From the NCBI RefSeq assembly GCF_041734735.1, contig NC_134900.1:30859870-30923869 (forward strand): a stretch of 64,000 bases of DNA, written 5' to 3'. The position numbers and the translations under genes were made by a program. The notes beneath the pieces were generated by a model. The model worked only from the letters and a program-made list of their open reading frames with translations. It was not told where the DNA came from and did no database searches. Below, one piece after another: positions 13,401-22,310 of the stretch. Source of the DNA: Babylonia areolata (Eukaryota > Mollusca > Gastropoda > Neogastropoda > Buccinidae). How positions within the stretch are numbered: position 1 is the first letter of the stretch; every line of letters begins with the position of its first letter.

Positions 13401-16400
13401 ATTTGTCTGAACTAGTGATGCCTCCTTGAGAAACTGAAACTGAAACTTGAGGAAGGCGTTTAGATACCATTGTAATATACAAGTTTGTGTTTTTGTACAC
13501 TGGACTCGACTGTCATCCGAAAGCTTGTGTGGAGTGATGAGCCTGTGGATGCACCATTAGTTTCCAGGTGGGATGAATCAAAATGTATAAGTGAGTTCAG
13601 TTTCAATTCTGATGTGAAGGAAACTTAGTACTGGATGTGTCTAGAATCAGAGAATCTTTACTGTTAAGCTGTTCTCTTTCTCTTTGTTTGTGACCACAAT
13701 TAACAAGCTCTGGCTGACTTACTTACCATGGTGAATGCTGCTACAGACTCAGAATCTGTGTAGTTATTTCTACAAGAAAGAGATTTTGTTTAATTTGTGA
13801 AATTGAAAAAAAAAAAAAAAAAAAAAAATTGTCATTTACATTTGAAAAAGAAAAAAAAGTGCTAGATTATACTTACATTCGAAAAAGAAAACATGCTAAT
13901 AAAAGAGTGTGGAAAAAAAATTTGAGGAAGGCCATGGAAGACATGGTGCAGAACAGTTTAATTAATTAATTATTAGTAATAACAATAATAATAATCATGT
14001 ACATTTATATAGTACCCTTTCTCTCTAAGAGCTGAGGGCGCTTTACATCAAAGAAAAATATTACAAGTTACATAAAACATTCATGACCACTCTTTCTCAA
14101 AAAACCCTCCTCCCCCCTCCTCCCCTCTCCCTCCACACACACTCTCCCCCTTCCACTCTACATTCATCCAAAGTGAGATGACATGGGTGGTGCTGGAGAA
14201 CAAGGAAGCCGAGAGTGCTTATAGATAGGTTTTAAAAAGATGAGTTTTTACTGATGAGCAAAAAGCAGAAATAGAATCAGATGCACACACATGATGAGGA
14301 AGGTTGTTCCAGATGTGAGGAGCAGCAAAGAAGAACGAACGTTCACCATAGGTTGTTGTATGGACACGAGGAAGTTTCGAAAGATAACGGTCAGAGGAAG
14401 AGCAGAGATTTCTTGTGGGAGTGTAAACACCGATTAGGTCAGAAAGATATGTAGGTCCTGCGGAGGGGAAATTCATTAGATATAGAGAGCTGAAGCAGAA
14501 CAGCTGTACCTGAAGGAAGCTAGTAAAACAAAATAGGCATTAGTAGAGATATCTGGTGGTGGCCTTATGTGGCACAGAGCATGGAGTTTTGAATAGTGAG
14601 ATGCACTCCATTCAAAACTGCCCTCACAGGACTTGTGATATTGATGCTATAATCCATGTGTTCAGTTGTGGCACACACACAATCCAAAATGTAAAAAGAA
14701 AAAAAAAAAAAAAAAAAAACCAAACCAAAAAACATACAGCACAAAAACTTTCCAGTGACTTCCAGCGATGCTAAAGTTAGAATACTACAAAATAATAATG
14801 CAGCATAAACTCTTGAAAGAACCAGCTGAACTGTCAAGTACATGCAGTGGTACTTTTTGTAGGGTTCATGTCAATGACCTATCAGTAGACGCCCTTCAGG
14901 TTCAAGTTCAGGGTTTGGGTCTCGGTTTGTTGAAGGTTGCCTTGTTCAGTAATGTTTTCTTTTTTTACACCCTTTGTTTTATCTTATTCTTGTAGGTATC
15001 AATGGAGTGGTGATCACGGACGGAATGTTCTGTGCTATGAGCAACTCGACTCACCAGGACACGACGGGAGGAGACTCTGGAGGACCTTTTGTTATACAAG
15101 GTGAACTCTCAAACAGCTTTCATGTATGTGCTTCTGTTTTTTTCTGTTTTATTTGCTGCTCCATCATCTGCATCATTTCAGTGGCATTACTCCCACGCCT
15201 TTTTTTTTATTTTTTTTATTATTTTTTTATAGATCAGTCAGTTACAGAGACTGCAGAATGAGGAACTCATGTCCTGTACCGTACTTTCAGTTCTACTGCA
15301 TGGAAAATGGTGTAGCAGCTTCTTTGTACCCCTGTCGGTTTTTACTGCAGGGTCAAATCTGGCCTGATATGTCCCTGTGTGGTCAGCTGGGTGATAAGCA
15401 TTATCAGTACATTTACACAGCACTTTCAAACCCCTCAAAGTGCCTTACAGTAATAACATATCAGACACAAAGCACACAAATACACAACAGTACCTGGGAG
15501 AAATAGATGTGGATCCATCACAGATATGAAATGGGGTGCATTAATTATGTGTGTAGAGGTGCTTGAAAAGGAATGTTTTTCTATCTGTTTGAAAATAATA
15601 TTATGTGAGGGATTGTGATGGACTGAAGAAGGCTGTGAAGTTTCAAGGTTTGTACAGCTGAAGAACTGAAAACTCTCCAGCTGTGTTTCTCTTTGTTGAA
15701 TTTGGGAAAGCAAAAAAATTATATCATCAGCAGACAAGTAGAGAGACCTTTAGGGGACGTATTTGCTTAAAAGGTCAAAAATATATACAGAAGTGCTGTA
15801 ATTCTTCTTCTTCTTCTTCTGCGTTCATGGGCTTCAACTCCCACGTTCACTCGTATATTTGTGAGTGGGCTTTTTACGTGTATGACCGTTTTTACCCCGC
15901 CATGTAGGCAGCCATACTCCGCTTTCAGAGGTGTGCATGCTGGACCGAACGCTGACATGGATTACAGGATCTTTAACGAGCGTATTTGATCTTATGCTTG
16001 CGTATACACACGAAGGGGGTTCAGGCACTGGCAGGTCTGCACATATGTTGACCTGGGAGATCGTAAAAATCTCCACCCTTTACCCACCAGGCGCCGTCAC
16101 CGTGATTCGAACCCGGGACCCTCAGATCGAAAGTCCAATGTTTTAACCATTCGGCTATGACGCCCGTCGCTGTTCCAGAAATGACATGCAAAGCAGAGAC
16201 ATAAGATCTTGTACTTAATACAACTTTCCCTCCCTATAACAAAAATTTATCTCTCATATTTGCTTAAAAGGTCAGAAACATAGAGGTGCGGTTCCAGAAA
16301 TGACAATGAAAGCAGAGACATAAGATCTTGTACTTTAATACACTATTCTCTCCCCTTAATAAACCGTTCTTACCCCTTGATAAATTTGTTCTCTCCCAGA

Positions 16401-16796
16401 TGAGAATACAATTTTCTCTCCCCATAATAAACCATTCTCTCCCCTTGATAAATCTGTTCTCTCCCAGATGAGAATACAATTTTCTCTCCCCTAAATAAAA
16501 ATGATCTCCCCTTATCAATACACTGTTCTCTCCCCTTGATAATATGTCTTTGTTCTCTCCCAGATGAGGATGATCGCTGGGTCCTGGAGGGCATTGTCAG
16601 CTGGGGGCCCTCCGACACCGGACAGTCAGACAGCGGCGTCAACAGCAAGGCCCACGTCCGGCTGTCCAGTGGGCCGCCGCTCATCAAAATCTGCCCCGGG
16701 TCGGCTTGCTTCGGGGGCTACACGCGCGTCGCCAAATACGTCCAGTGGATCCACGAAAAGACCAACGGGGAGGTCACCTCGGAAAGGTGTGCCTAG
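505..16796 (+). CDS. modular serine protease, CCP domains plus S1A trypsin domain (3' part of gene, 8 exons)
   Basis: Eight exons (505-617, 1670-1736, 5416-5600, 8018-8214, 9795-9878, 11816-12095, 14996-15100, 16564-16796) have GT-AG borders and phases that fit at every junction, giving 420 residues and a TAG stop. Order: end of a CCP domain; a second CCP-like domain with seven cysteines; a linker with Cys1; then an S1A domain. The catalytic His is in AAHC (8185-8187), Asp in NDIALL (11879-11881) and Ser in GDSGGP (15076-15078). Asp at position 189 (15058-15060) predicts cleavage after Arg/Lys. Cys1 and the Cys in VACLP should tie the light and heavy chains. Activation would be after Leu (8050-8052), which is unusual. 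The protein is presumably secreted, but the signal peptide lies upstream of the window. CCP plus S1A layouts occur in C1r/C1s/MASP, horseshoe-crab factor C and insect modular proteases. Which of these it belongs to cannot be settled without the missing 5' exons. Confidence 0.88.
690..1300 (+). mobile_element. 3' end of a non-LTR retrotransposon (LINE)
   Basis: An open frame to the stop at about 968 encodes [19 protein letters not shown], a C-x2-C-x8-H-x4-C zinc-binding motif like that at the C terminus of many LINE ORF2 proteins. It is followed by an AT-rich 3' UTR, ATTAAA near 1260 and a (TC)n end. The element is 5'-truncated and lies in the sense orientation in the intron between protease exons a and b. 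Confidence 0.6.
1545..1597. repeat. (TC)n microsatellite
   Basis: Perfect TC repeat of about 50 bases, ending some 70 bases before protease exon b. Confidence 0.9.
1670..1736 (+). CDS. protease exon b: start of second CCP-like domain
   Basis: The acceptor CCAG ends at 1669 and the donor GTAAGT starts at 1737. The first complete codons read [17 protein letters not shown], where SCKI-P-G resembles the first cysteine region of a CCP. The acceptor at 1689 is rejected because only 1669 matches the phase-1 end of the previous exon; the phase-2 exit then fits the next exon and makes a Cys at the junction. Confidence 0.72.
1815..1922. repeat. C-rich low-complexity tract
   Basis: Runs of C broken by A, with a short (CA)n. 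The minus strand is strongly G-rich. Confidence 0.85.
1975..2455 (-). mobile_element. long dispersed repeat carrying the SINE-A tail (copy 1)
   Basis: Starts with (TTTCAG)n and the block GTAGCTCAAGGAGGCGTC...CCTTGAG, which is the reverse of the SINE-A 3' end. It continues through AT-rich and (CA)n sequence to ACCCTGCA. The whole stretch is nearly identical to 8788-9237, so it is a repeat of about 450-480 bases and not only a SINE tail. Confidence 0.7.
2681..2731. repeat. (GT)n microsatellite
   Basis: Nearly perfect GT repeat. Confidence 0.9.
2885..3376. mobile_element. MITE-like DNA element with terminal inverted repeats
   Basis: CTACGTTTACACGGGATGCA at 2885 is matched on the opposite strand by the end at 3376. 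The inverted match runs about 38 bases (CTACG...CTTGCAAC). The interior is GC-rich with repeated GCAACCGG-like words and no transposase frame. The superfamily is not assigned and the target duplication is unclear. Confidence 0.7.
3843..3905. repeat. (CT)n/(CA)n compound microsatellite
   Basis: CT repeat passing into CA repeat, preceded by C-rich sequence from about 3780. Confidence 0.85.
3997..4070. repeat. very long poly-C tract
   Basis: More than 60 C residues with only isolated A and G interruptions. On the minus strand this is poly-G. Its length is prone to sequencing error. Confidence 0.9.
4352..4709 (-). mobile_element. tRNA-derived SINE, family B, full length
   Basis: Read on the minus strand it begins with a tRNA-like head: A-box-like TGGTTAAAGCG and B-box-like GGTTCGAATC. 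A body of about 280 bases follows, ending in (GAA)n. The same sequence recurs at least eight times in the window. The head resembles a Leu/Ser-type tRNA but is not a tRNA gene. Confidence 0.85.
4782..5205 (-). mobile_element. tRNA-derived SINE, family A, full length
   Basis: On the minus strand: tRNA-like head with B box GAGTTCGAATCC, then the central block (here partly lost), then the 3' module ending CTCCTTGAGAAACTG. It lies in the intron before protease exon c. Confidence 0.7.
5233..5291 (+). pseudogene. decayed copy of the start of protease exon c
   Basis: An AG acceptor at 5239-5240 is followed by GACAGTCTGCGAGAGAAAA, closely matching the exon c start (GACAGACTGCGAGAGAAAA). The similarity fades after about 50 bases into poly-T. 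It is probably a local duplicate and not an exon. Confidence 0.55.
5416..5600 (+). CDS. protease exon c: body of second CCP-like domain
   Basis: The acceptor CCTGCAG ends at 5415 and the donor GTGAGT starts at 5601; phase 2 in, phase 1 out. It encodes PGYVEFFC...YYC...VQC...APTCKP, the last cysteines of a CCP-like domain plus one extra (YYC). With exon b the domain has seven cysteines rather than four, so it may be a CCP variant. Decayed copies of both ends of this exon lie in the flanking introns (see findings). Confidence 0.82.
5560..6050 (+). repeat. tandem array built from the end of protease exon c plus its splice donor and (GT)n
   Basis: The exon end (TTGGCCATGTGATCAACGCC...TGTAAACCGA-GTGAGT) recurs in decayed form near 5652-5694, 5743-5785, 5878-5925 and 5998-6045, each followed by GT-rich sequence. 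Two copies keep GTGAGT right after an AAACC(G/A)A motif, at 5780 and 6039. Microsatellite tracts separate the units. Confidence 0.8.
6072..6230 (-). mobile_element. diverged SINE-B fragment (tentative)
   Basis: (CTT)n followed by GGTGCAACTCCCATATTCG, a GTTTATGTGTATAAC motif and CATGTAGAGGTG, resembling the 3' part of SINE-B in reverse. Divergence is high. Confidence 0.35.
6340..7965 (+). repeat. minisatellite, unit about 26-30 bases, with higher-order repeat
   Basis: More than 50 units of CACAAGTCCTACATACATTT-type with variable T runs. Units are looser before about 6700. A block with distinctive variants recurs with a 461-base period: TGCAAAGTCC, one unit lacking CA, occurs at 7141 and 7602. 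The array fills the intron up to about 50 bases before the acceptor of protease exon d. All three forward frames are open, so long frames here are not genes. Confidence 0.95.
8018..8214 (+). CDS. protease exon d: linker, activation site and catalytic His
   Basis: The acceptor TCACAG ends at 8017 and the donor GT is at 8215; phase 1 in, phase 0 out. It encodes [15 protein letters not shown], then [30 protein letters not shown] is the classic new N terminus of active S1A proteases; AAHC holds the catalytic His and the 42-58 disulfide cysteines. Residue P1 is Leu instead of Arg or Lys. Confidence 0.95.
8230..8275. repeat. (TTCC)n microsatellite
   Basis: Pyrimidine tetranucleotide repeat just after the donor of protease exon d. 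Confidence 0.85.
8788..9237 (-). mobile_element. long dispersed repeat carrying the SINE-A tail (copy 2)
   Basis: Near-identical to 1975-2455, including the AT-rich middle, the GATGTAAAACATGAAGACAC block, CATGCAGTTTCACAGATATG and the (CA)n end. The two copies differ mainly in repeat lengths. A short piece of another repeat (TTACTTACTGCCG...AAGGCAGCAAC) precedes it at 8740-8787. Confidence 0.7.
9188..9224. repeat. (CA)n microsatellite
   Basis: CA repeat at the end of the long dispersed repeat. Confidence 0.85.
9795..9878 (+). CDS. protease exon e: short linker exon within S1A domain
   Basis: It has acceptor CCCAG, donor GTCAGT and phase 0 at both ends: 28 codons reading [17 protein letters not shown]... 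This fits the stretch between the His and Asp motifs, where trypsins have a V-x-L-G type strand. It is recognised mainly by position, phase and clean borders. Confidence 0.8.
10240..10330 (-). mobile_element. LINE-type 3' tail fragment
   Basis: ACTTATATGGCGCAAACTCC...AAGCACCTTACATG resembles the conserved LINE 3' end (tatatagcgc...gcgctttaca) seen more fully at 13980-14480. Confidence 0.4.
10373..10411. repeat. (CA)n microsatellite
   Basis: Perfect CA repeat. Confidence 0.9.
10493..10858 (-). mobile_element. SINE family B, full length
   Basis: Same layout as 4352-4709, with B box GGTTCGAATC and a (GAA)n end. It is followed at 10883 by a SINE-A tail fragment. Confidence 0.85.
10883..11005 (-). 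mobile_element. SINE family A, 3' module only
   Basis: CAGTAGCTCAAGGAGGCATC through TCAGGCTTTGAG; no body or head is found beyond it. Confidence 0.65.
11500..11695. repeat. (TATG)n microsatellite
   Basis: Imperfect TATG repeats with ATGT variants, ending about 120 bases before protease exon f. Confidence 0.9.
11816..12095 (+). CDS. protease exon f: catalytic Asp and GWG region
   Basis: The acceptor CCCCAG ends at 11815 and the donor GTGAGT starts at 12096; phase 0 in, phase 1 out. It encodes [19 protein letters not shown] (catalytic Asp), VACLP (Cys122, partner of Cys1), VTGWG, and SQC (Cys168). The cysteine normally just before VTGWG (Cys136) is absent. Confidence 0.95.
12700..13440 (+). 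mobile_element. SINE family A, full length, interrupted by SINE-B
   Basis: The tRNA-like head (B box GGTTCAAATCCC near 12737) and the central block up to GAGGTCC (12828) continue at 13202 (AATGTGCAGCACAC...) through the 3' module to GAAACTGAAACTGAAAC. Removing the SINE-B and one copy of the target duplication restores a continuous SINE-A. Confidence 0.85.
12829..13189 (-). mobile_element. SINE family B inserted into SINE-A
   Basis: Full-length SINE-B flanked by a perfect 12-base target duplication, AAACCGAGGTCC, at 12817-12828 and 13190-13201. Confidence 0.93.
13975..14480 (-). mobile_element. 3' end of a CR1/L2-like LINE
   Basis: The minus-strand frame (14219-14476) encodes a conserved C-terminal pattern of such LINEs: [32 protein letters not shown]. 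The 3' UTR carries AGGGCGCTTTACAT and an (ATT)n end. It is 5'-truncated and lies between protease exons f and g. Confidence 0.7.
14996..15100 (+). CDS. protease exon g: catalytic Ser (GDSGGP)
   Basis: The acceptor TTGTAG ends at 14995 and the donor GTGAAC starts at 15101; phase 1 at both ends. It encodes MFCAM (Cys182) and [15 protein letters not shown]. Ser195 and Asp189 are present, but the usual Cys191 is Thr and the usual Cys201 after GGP is Ile. Confidence 0.95.
15390..15525 (-). mobile_element. LINE-type 3' tail fragment
   Basis: ACATTTACACAGCACTTTCAA...AAGTGCCTTACAGTAATAAC follows the same tail pattern as 13975-14480 in diverged form. Confidence 0.35.
15766..16345. repeat. direct duplication of about 110 bases, first copy split by a SINE
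   Basis: GCTTAAAAGGTCA...GTTCCAGAAATGACA...AGAGACATAAGATCTTGTAC occurs at 15766-16230 (with SINE-B inside) and at 16262-16345 (without it). CTCTCCC-rich short repeats follow to about 16560. Confidence 0.85.
15802..16168 (-). mobile_element. SINE family B, slightly rearranged 3' part
   Basis: Full head and body. The part near the GTGCATGCTGG motif lacks the GTATGTTCTTGTTTCC stretch seen in other copies. The paralogous uninterrupted site at 16283-16300 shows the insertion point. Confidence 0.85.
16564..16796 (+). CDS. protease exon h: terminal exon, SWG and YTRV motifs, stop
   Basis: The acceptor CCCAG ends at 16563 and TAG is at 16794-16796. It encodes [10 protein letters not shown], an extended Ser/Gly-rich loop, [20 protein letters not shown] and a short tail ending SERCA. 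GIVSWG and YTRVxxYxxWI are standard C-terminal S1A motifs. The loop between them is about 25 residues longer than in trypsin. No clear poly(A) signal is seen in the next few hundred bases. Confidence 0.93.
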
Positions 16797-18340
16797 TGCT
16801 GTTTGGTGTGGGCTGCTTGCAGGGGCTGGGGGCTGATGACCTTGTCACACACACTCGCTGACGGCGAACAGTTTCTGGCAACAGATGAATTTTACCACTT
16901 TTATCTTTTTTTTTCTTTCTTTTTTTTTGTGGTACCTTCGTCATTAACTGATTTGCTTTCAATGGAAAGAGCAAACTTTAGACTGTTTATGATACTTTTG
17001 AATGATCATTTCAAGCTCTTCACTGTAAGAAACAATAGACCCGCCCCTTCTCCTCACCAACATTTTTCGGGCACAGAAAAAAACCAGCTGCAGGCAACGG
17101 GGGAAACCCACTGGCTGGTTCCTTTTGTTCCAAGACCGCTGTGGTCACCTGGCACCACTGCGCAGCATCCAAAGCAAGGTCTTCAAACTGCAGTCAACCC
17201 CAAAGATAATTATAATGTAATCATGATTATTATTATAATTATAGTTCCCCCAGACCATACACTGGCACATGTAGGAATTTTTTGTTTCTATGACTGCCCA
17301 GACTGACAGCCAGGGCAGCAGGGAAGATTCTGCCTGCCTGCCACATGGTGCAGATGTGTGCTGGGAGGAGAAAACCTGCCTGCCAACACAGGTAGACACG
17401 GCTGCTAAAGGTTAAGGCACTGAATGGAGATGGGTCCATCCAACAGCAAACAGATCATGGATGGATTCCAGATTGCATTAACTGGCAGTCTGTTTGTTGG
17501 GGGTGGCAGGGAAGAAGAAGGGGGGTCGGGATGGGGGAGGTGGGGGTGAAGACCAACAGCTAAGAGTGGCAGTTTCGGATGAGGGGGTCATATAGTGATG
17601 GCCTTGTAAATATTGTACATATCAACTCTCTGGATTTGCAAAAAAACCCAACAACTTTGTTTATTGTAGCTGAATTTCAGTTTCAGTTTTCAGTTTTAAG
17701 GTGGTGTCAAAGGGTGTGGACTGACGAATACATGCTACGTGCAGGTCATTTTGTAATCCATCCCATCCCCTCATTCACCGACCCCAACAACCCCAGCCCC
17801 ATGATGACTAAGATGGTCCTTGTCATGCTGACAGATGAACAACACACATATGCTACACCACATCTACTTTAAAAAAATTTAAAAAATTTAAAGGAATAAA
17901 TACCAGACCCAAGTATGAACCCAACATGCTGGTCAGGCCTATAGAGCCAACTGTAGGGTTGTAAAAAAACAGTAACATAAAATCAAAATAAAATAATCAA
18001 ACAAGATAAAACAAATAATAATATATTAAAATACAATATAATGAAAATTATGCTGAAGGCAAATGATAAAATAAGATGAAATAAGATAATCAAACAAGAT
18101 ACAACAACAACAACAACAAAAAAAGTAAATACATTAAAATACAGTAAGATAAAAGGCATGCAGAAGGCAAATGATGGAATTGAAATAAGACAGCCGATAC
18201 ACAGTGCACAAGGGGCAGAGCACTGTGCAGATCTACCCTGCCTGCCTGCTGTCCCATTCAACTGGTGTGGAGGGAAGGGGAATGATATAGGTCTTCCCTT
18301 GTGGCTGGCCTGTTGTTGTAACTCAGTGGAGTGATGTGCC
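16797..18340. other. protease 3' flank, no gene recognised
   Basis: Probable 3' UTR and flank of the protease. It holds a G-rich stretch near 17500-17560 and a diverged SINE-A-tail-like segment at about 17680-17950 (GTTTCAGTTTTCAG...). AAT-rich low-complexity sequence follows. No convincing exon seen. Confidence 0.5.
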
Positions 18341-18343
18341 TGT

Positions 18344-18560
18344 TTCAGTTTCAGTTTCAGTGGCTCAAGGAGGTGTCACTGCATTCGGACAAATCCATAT
18401 ACGCTACACCACATCTGCCAAGCAGAGATGCCTGACCAGCAGCGTAACCCAACGCGCTTAGTCAGGCCTTGAGAAAATTTTTTTTTTTTTAATAAATAAA
18501 ATAAAATAAAATAAAAAGAAATAAGTAAATAAATAAATAATAGATAAATACAAAAAAAAA
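18344..18560 (-). mobile_element. SINE-A 3' module with AT-rich extension
   Basis: (GTTTCA)n, CTCAAGGAGGTGTCACTGC...CAGGCCTTGAG, then (AAT/AAAT)n, like the start of 1975-2455. Confidence 0.65.
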
Positions 18561-18734
18561 AAGAAAAAAGAACTACTACTACTAATAATAATATTTATAA
18601 GGTGCAAAAACTTAATGAAGTCAACTATAAGTGTACAAAAATAAAAATAGAAATAAATAGATAACTAACTAAATAAATAGATGTGTTCAGATCCCATATA
18701 TGGACCAAGATTTCAAGTGTTTTTTTTTTACTCC

Positions 18735-19035
18735 CCCCACTTCTCCTAACATTAGACCTTGAGTGGTGGTCTTGGTTCTAGTCTTTTGGATGAGATAAAC
18801 TGAGGTCCCATGTGCAGCATGTACTTAGCACATGTAAAGGAACCCATGACAACGCAAGGGTTGTGTCCCTGACAAATTTATGTAGAAAATCCACTTGATA
18901 ATAAAGTGACTGCACTTGCAGACAGAAAAAAATGGAGAAAAAAAAAAAGAACGGGGGTGGCACTGTATTGTAGTGACTCTTTCTCCCCGGACCGGAGACA
19001 GCAGCCCAAATGTCATACAGAGAAATCTGTGACAA
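18735..19035 (+). mobile_element. SINE family C (central block plus different 3' tail)
   Basis: TTGGATGAGATAAACTGAGG and AACCCATGACAACGCAAGG belong to the central block shared with SINE-A. The tail (GGTGGCACTGTATTG...AGAGAAATCTGTGAC) is that of 58330-58730, not SINE-A. The head is truncated. Confidence 0.65.
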
Positions 19036-19399
19036 AAATTATTACATTGCTAATTTTCAAGTAAAGTTATCACAGCAAGCTAAAGTCATGAGTCATCACA
19101 GCAAGCAAAAGTCAGGAGTCATCAGGCTATAGAAAATGTGTAACTTTTTTCTTCTGTTTTCTTGTATCCAGATATGCTAACTGAACTTACACACAAAAGG
19201 TTTAAGTCTTGAGGACTGTTGTTTTTTTGTTTGTTTTTTTAACCCAGCTTTTCTTCTAATGGAATTATTCACTGGAATATTTATCGTTGTCTTTCATCTT
19301 TTATTTCCCTTTTGTGTTTTTTTTTTCTGTTTTGAAAACTTTTTTTCCCCTGTAAGTTTGTTTTATTCACAAGGTCTGGCACATTTTACATGTTTCTTT

Positions 19400-19837
19400 G
19401 AATTTGTAGTGATATTCCCAAAATTTGCTGTTTGAAATATTCATGTAAATACTGAAACGTTTTTGCACTGTGTGTCAATGCATTTATGCCCAATGTCTTG
19501 TTGCTTCCAACAGTTAGATGAATTATTTGTATTTGATTAAAACCATGCTTTAAAACATAAATTTTATTTACAAGAGTACTAATGGAGTAAGTATGTCATT
19601 GGCATTTGATTAGAATCTGAATTTGTAGTGATATTCCCAAAAATTGCTGTTTGAAATATTCATGTAAATACTGAAACATTTTTGCACTGTGTGTCAATGC
19701 ATTTATGCCCAATGTGTTGTTGCTTCCAACAGTTAGATGAATTATTAGTATTTGATTAAAACCATGCTTTAAAACATAAATTTTATTTACAAGAGTACTA
19801 ATGAAGTAGGTATGTCATTGGCATTTGATTAGAATCA
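19400..19837. repeat. tandem duplication, period 219 bases, two copies
   Basis: GAATTTGTAGTGATATTCCC starts at 19400 and again at 19619. The copies differ at only a few positions, so the duplication is recent. No function seen. Confidence 0.92.
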
Positions 19838-20224
19838 TGGCTGAAGGTATACAAAAAATACAAATACCTAGCTACCTCACTGTAGGTAGGTAAGGTGCAA
19901 AACACCAAAGAAAAAAATAAACTCAGTGGTTCGATTCATGAATACAGAAGCCAGACTGGCATGGTATGTGTTTCCCTGCAAATGTATACACATACATGCT
20001 GATGTGCACATACATACATGCCATGCTGCAGACTAGAAAACAAGTGTTCAAAATGATTTGACGTTCATATTGCCTGCTAAAAACTCCATCCTGTCAAAAA
20101 GAAAAGACAAAACAAAACAAAAAAAACCTACTAAATTCAGGTAGCACATACTTGGTAGCATAAGTTGGAAACTTGAAGATCCCATAGCTTGTTGTGGCCA
20201 TGGGAACAGAATTAAAAATCACTG

Positions 20225-20465
20225 TCAAGGGCTTAGCACAGAAAGGTGTGGCCCAACCTCCCCTTCCGCCGTTTCAACCTTCCCCAGCCAAAGTCGGGAA
20301 CCCATTCACGTCTGGATGTTGAGGAAAATTGGACTAAAGGGCAAAACACCATGCTGAAATGGATCCTCAAAACCTGATCAGTGGTGAACACTGAATCTGA
20401 AGTGGAATGCTTAACCAATGGCTGCTGTATTTCACAGAAGGAGGCACTGCATTGGCACACAGGAG
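20225..20465 (-). mobile_element. SINE family F (tentative)
   Basis: Shares with 55424-55645 a layout of CCCATTCAC..CTGG, AAGGGCAAAACACC and a tRNA-like end with CACTG/GTTAAG motifs. Confidence 0.35.
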
Positions 20466-20504
20466 GGAGTCATATACTAAGGGGGGTCACTAACTGCACC
20501 TTTC

Positions 20505-20610
20505 ATTTCTCCACGTAAGTGGGGAAGTTGTACAGAACAGGAATCAGACCCTTGCCCTAGTCTTCATCAGTGGGTCATGCTAAGTATGTTAGATTAGATG
20601 TAATTCTATG
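20505..20610 (+). mobile_element. solo arm of the foldback element
   Basis: CTCCACGTAAGTGGGGAAG...ACAGGAATCAGACCCTTGCC...GTGGGTCATGCTAAGTATGTTA matches the right arm of 42007-42459 in diverged form. Confidence 0.6.
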
Positions 20611-20733
20611 GGGGGAATCCCCCTTTTTTTAATGTCAAACTAGATGTAGCATTGTGTGGCTAAAACCACCAAATGGGGATGTGAAAATGTTTCTGAATAT
20701 GTTTGAATGACAACTTGGAAACTTAACAGCTTA

Positions 20734-21794
20734 TTAACCCCTAGGCTGCCTACATGACAAGATAACTCGTCAGCTCAAGCATGTACACTTTGCTGCCACA
20801 ATGACGAGATAACTTATCATCAAAATATTCTGGCTTTTCCCTGGTTAGCATTCAGTTCGTTGACTAAAATACTTGTAGTTTTAGTTTGAGGAATCTTTCT
20901 AGATTCTATTAATAGCTAGAAACACCATCTACGTCATGAGGCAGTCCTCATTTGAACGTTTTGGTTGGGTTACTGCCGCAGTGTTTACCCGGCTCCTCTC
21001 CTCGCTCGCTCAACATAATGTCAGACTGACGCCATGCTCAAGACATGTGATCGTGGTGAACTAAATCAACCAAGACTGCTTTCTTTAGCTGATGCTCAGA
21101 AAGAATTGAAGCGTAAATTCGAAAGAGAAGACAGTGAACATTTATAGGACGATTTGATAGAAAAGAAAGGGAGCAACCAAGAAAGTGGCAAAAATACGAC
21201 TATGATTGAGTGATGCTGGCTGTACTGTGTACAGCTGTAGCAAACGACAGAAAAGTGACAGAATTATTAGCAGGACAAAGTGTGAGCGATTTTCTTGACA
21301 CTCAGTCAACGAGGTCTGATGAGAACTGGATAAAGTGACCGTGTGAGAGGGGTGAAGAGGAGGGAGCTGGAGACTGAGGAGGCATGGCCTCACATCCATA
21401 TTGTCACTTGTTGGAGTCACATTGCATTGTGTATTTGTCTTTTTTATATTTTTTATTGTGGTTGTTCTAGTATGATTTTGTATGTGCAGATATCCATTTG
21501 TCCAGAAGTACGATATTTTAGTGCAAATTACCGAATGTTTGTAATGAACAAGTTGAAAATGTGACAAAAAACAAAACACTGATTTCAAAACAACAGCATG
21601 TCACTAAAAATATATAAAATGGGAAAACATGTGTTTTGTATTCTTTAGTCATTTACCTTTCAGAAAATATATACTTTTATGGGTCTTTCTCCAAAGAGTA
21701 CAGAATTTTTTGAAAATTTATACCCGTTCTGTGAAAAAACCCTGGCAAATAGATTTCACTTAAATCTTTATTTTCCTGGCAGCAAAAGTGTTAA
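20734..21794. mobile_element. piggyBac-like non-autonomous element (tentative)
   Basis: TTAA at both ends, with ends TTAACCCCTAGGCTGCC and, inverted, TTAACACTTTTGCTGCC (about 70 percent match). TTAA target sites and CCCTAG-like termini are typical of piggyBac. No intact transposase frame. Confidence 0.4.
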
Positions 21795-22310
21795 AAGACC
21801 TGTGATTGGAGCATTTAACAAAATATTCTAGGTATAAAAATTAAGTGATGAGCTCAACATGAAATGGATAACAGTGTATCTACAGATAAGTAATTTGGTT
21901 TTGTTTTCAATATTTGCTTTATGTCAACACATTAAGACATTGTAAATAAAGTGAAAAACAAATGTCGAATTGCTCTTCTGTGTTTGTGTGTGTGCATACT
22001 GTGTCTCCATTGCACTAAAACATGATATTCTGGTTAATTTGATAAACAATGGTGTGTATTTTTCTGTATAAGCTTTTTCTCAAGTCAATGTTGCTCAATT
22101 CAAACCTCTTCACATACTTCAACAACCACATATTGTTTCACTGTAACTGACTGTATATTCTATGCTTGTTTTGCACAAGCCTTGGGTAGGCTCTCAAGAC
22201 CTGACCAGTGTATTGGGTTTATGTGAGTCAGACATCTGCTCCTTTTTTTCCTTTTTGTTTTTTGCGAGCATATGTGTAGTGTTTCTGGATCAGCCAGAAT
22301 GCCTAGACAC

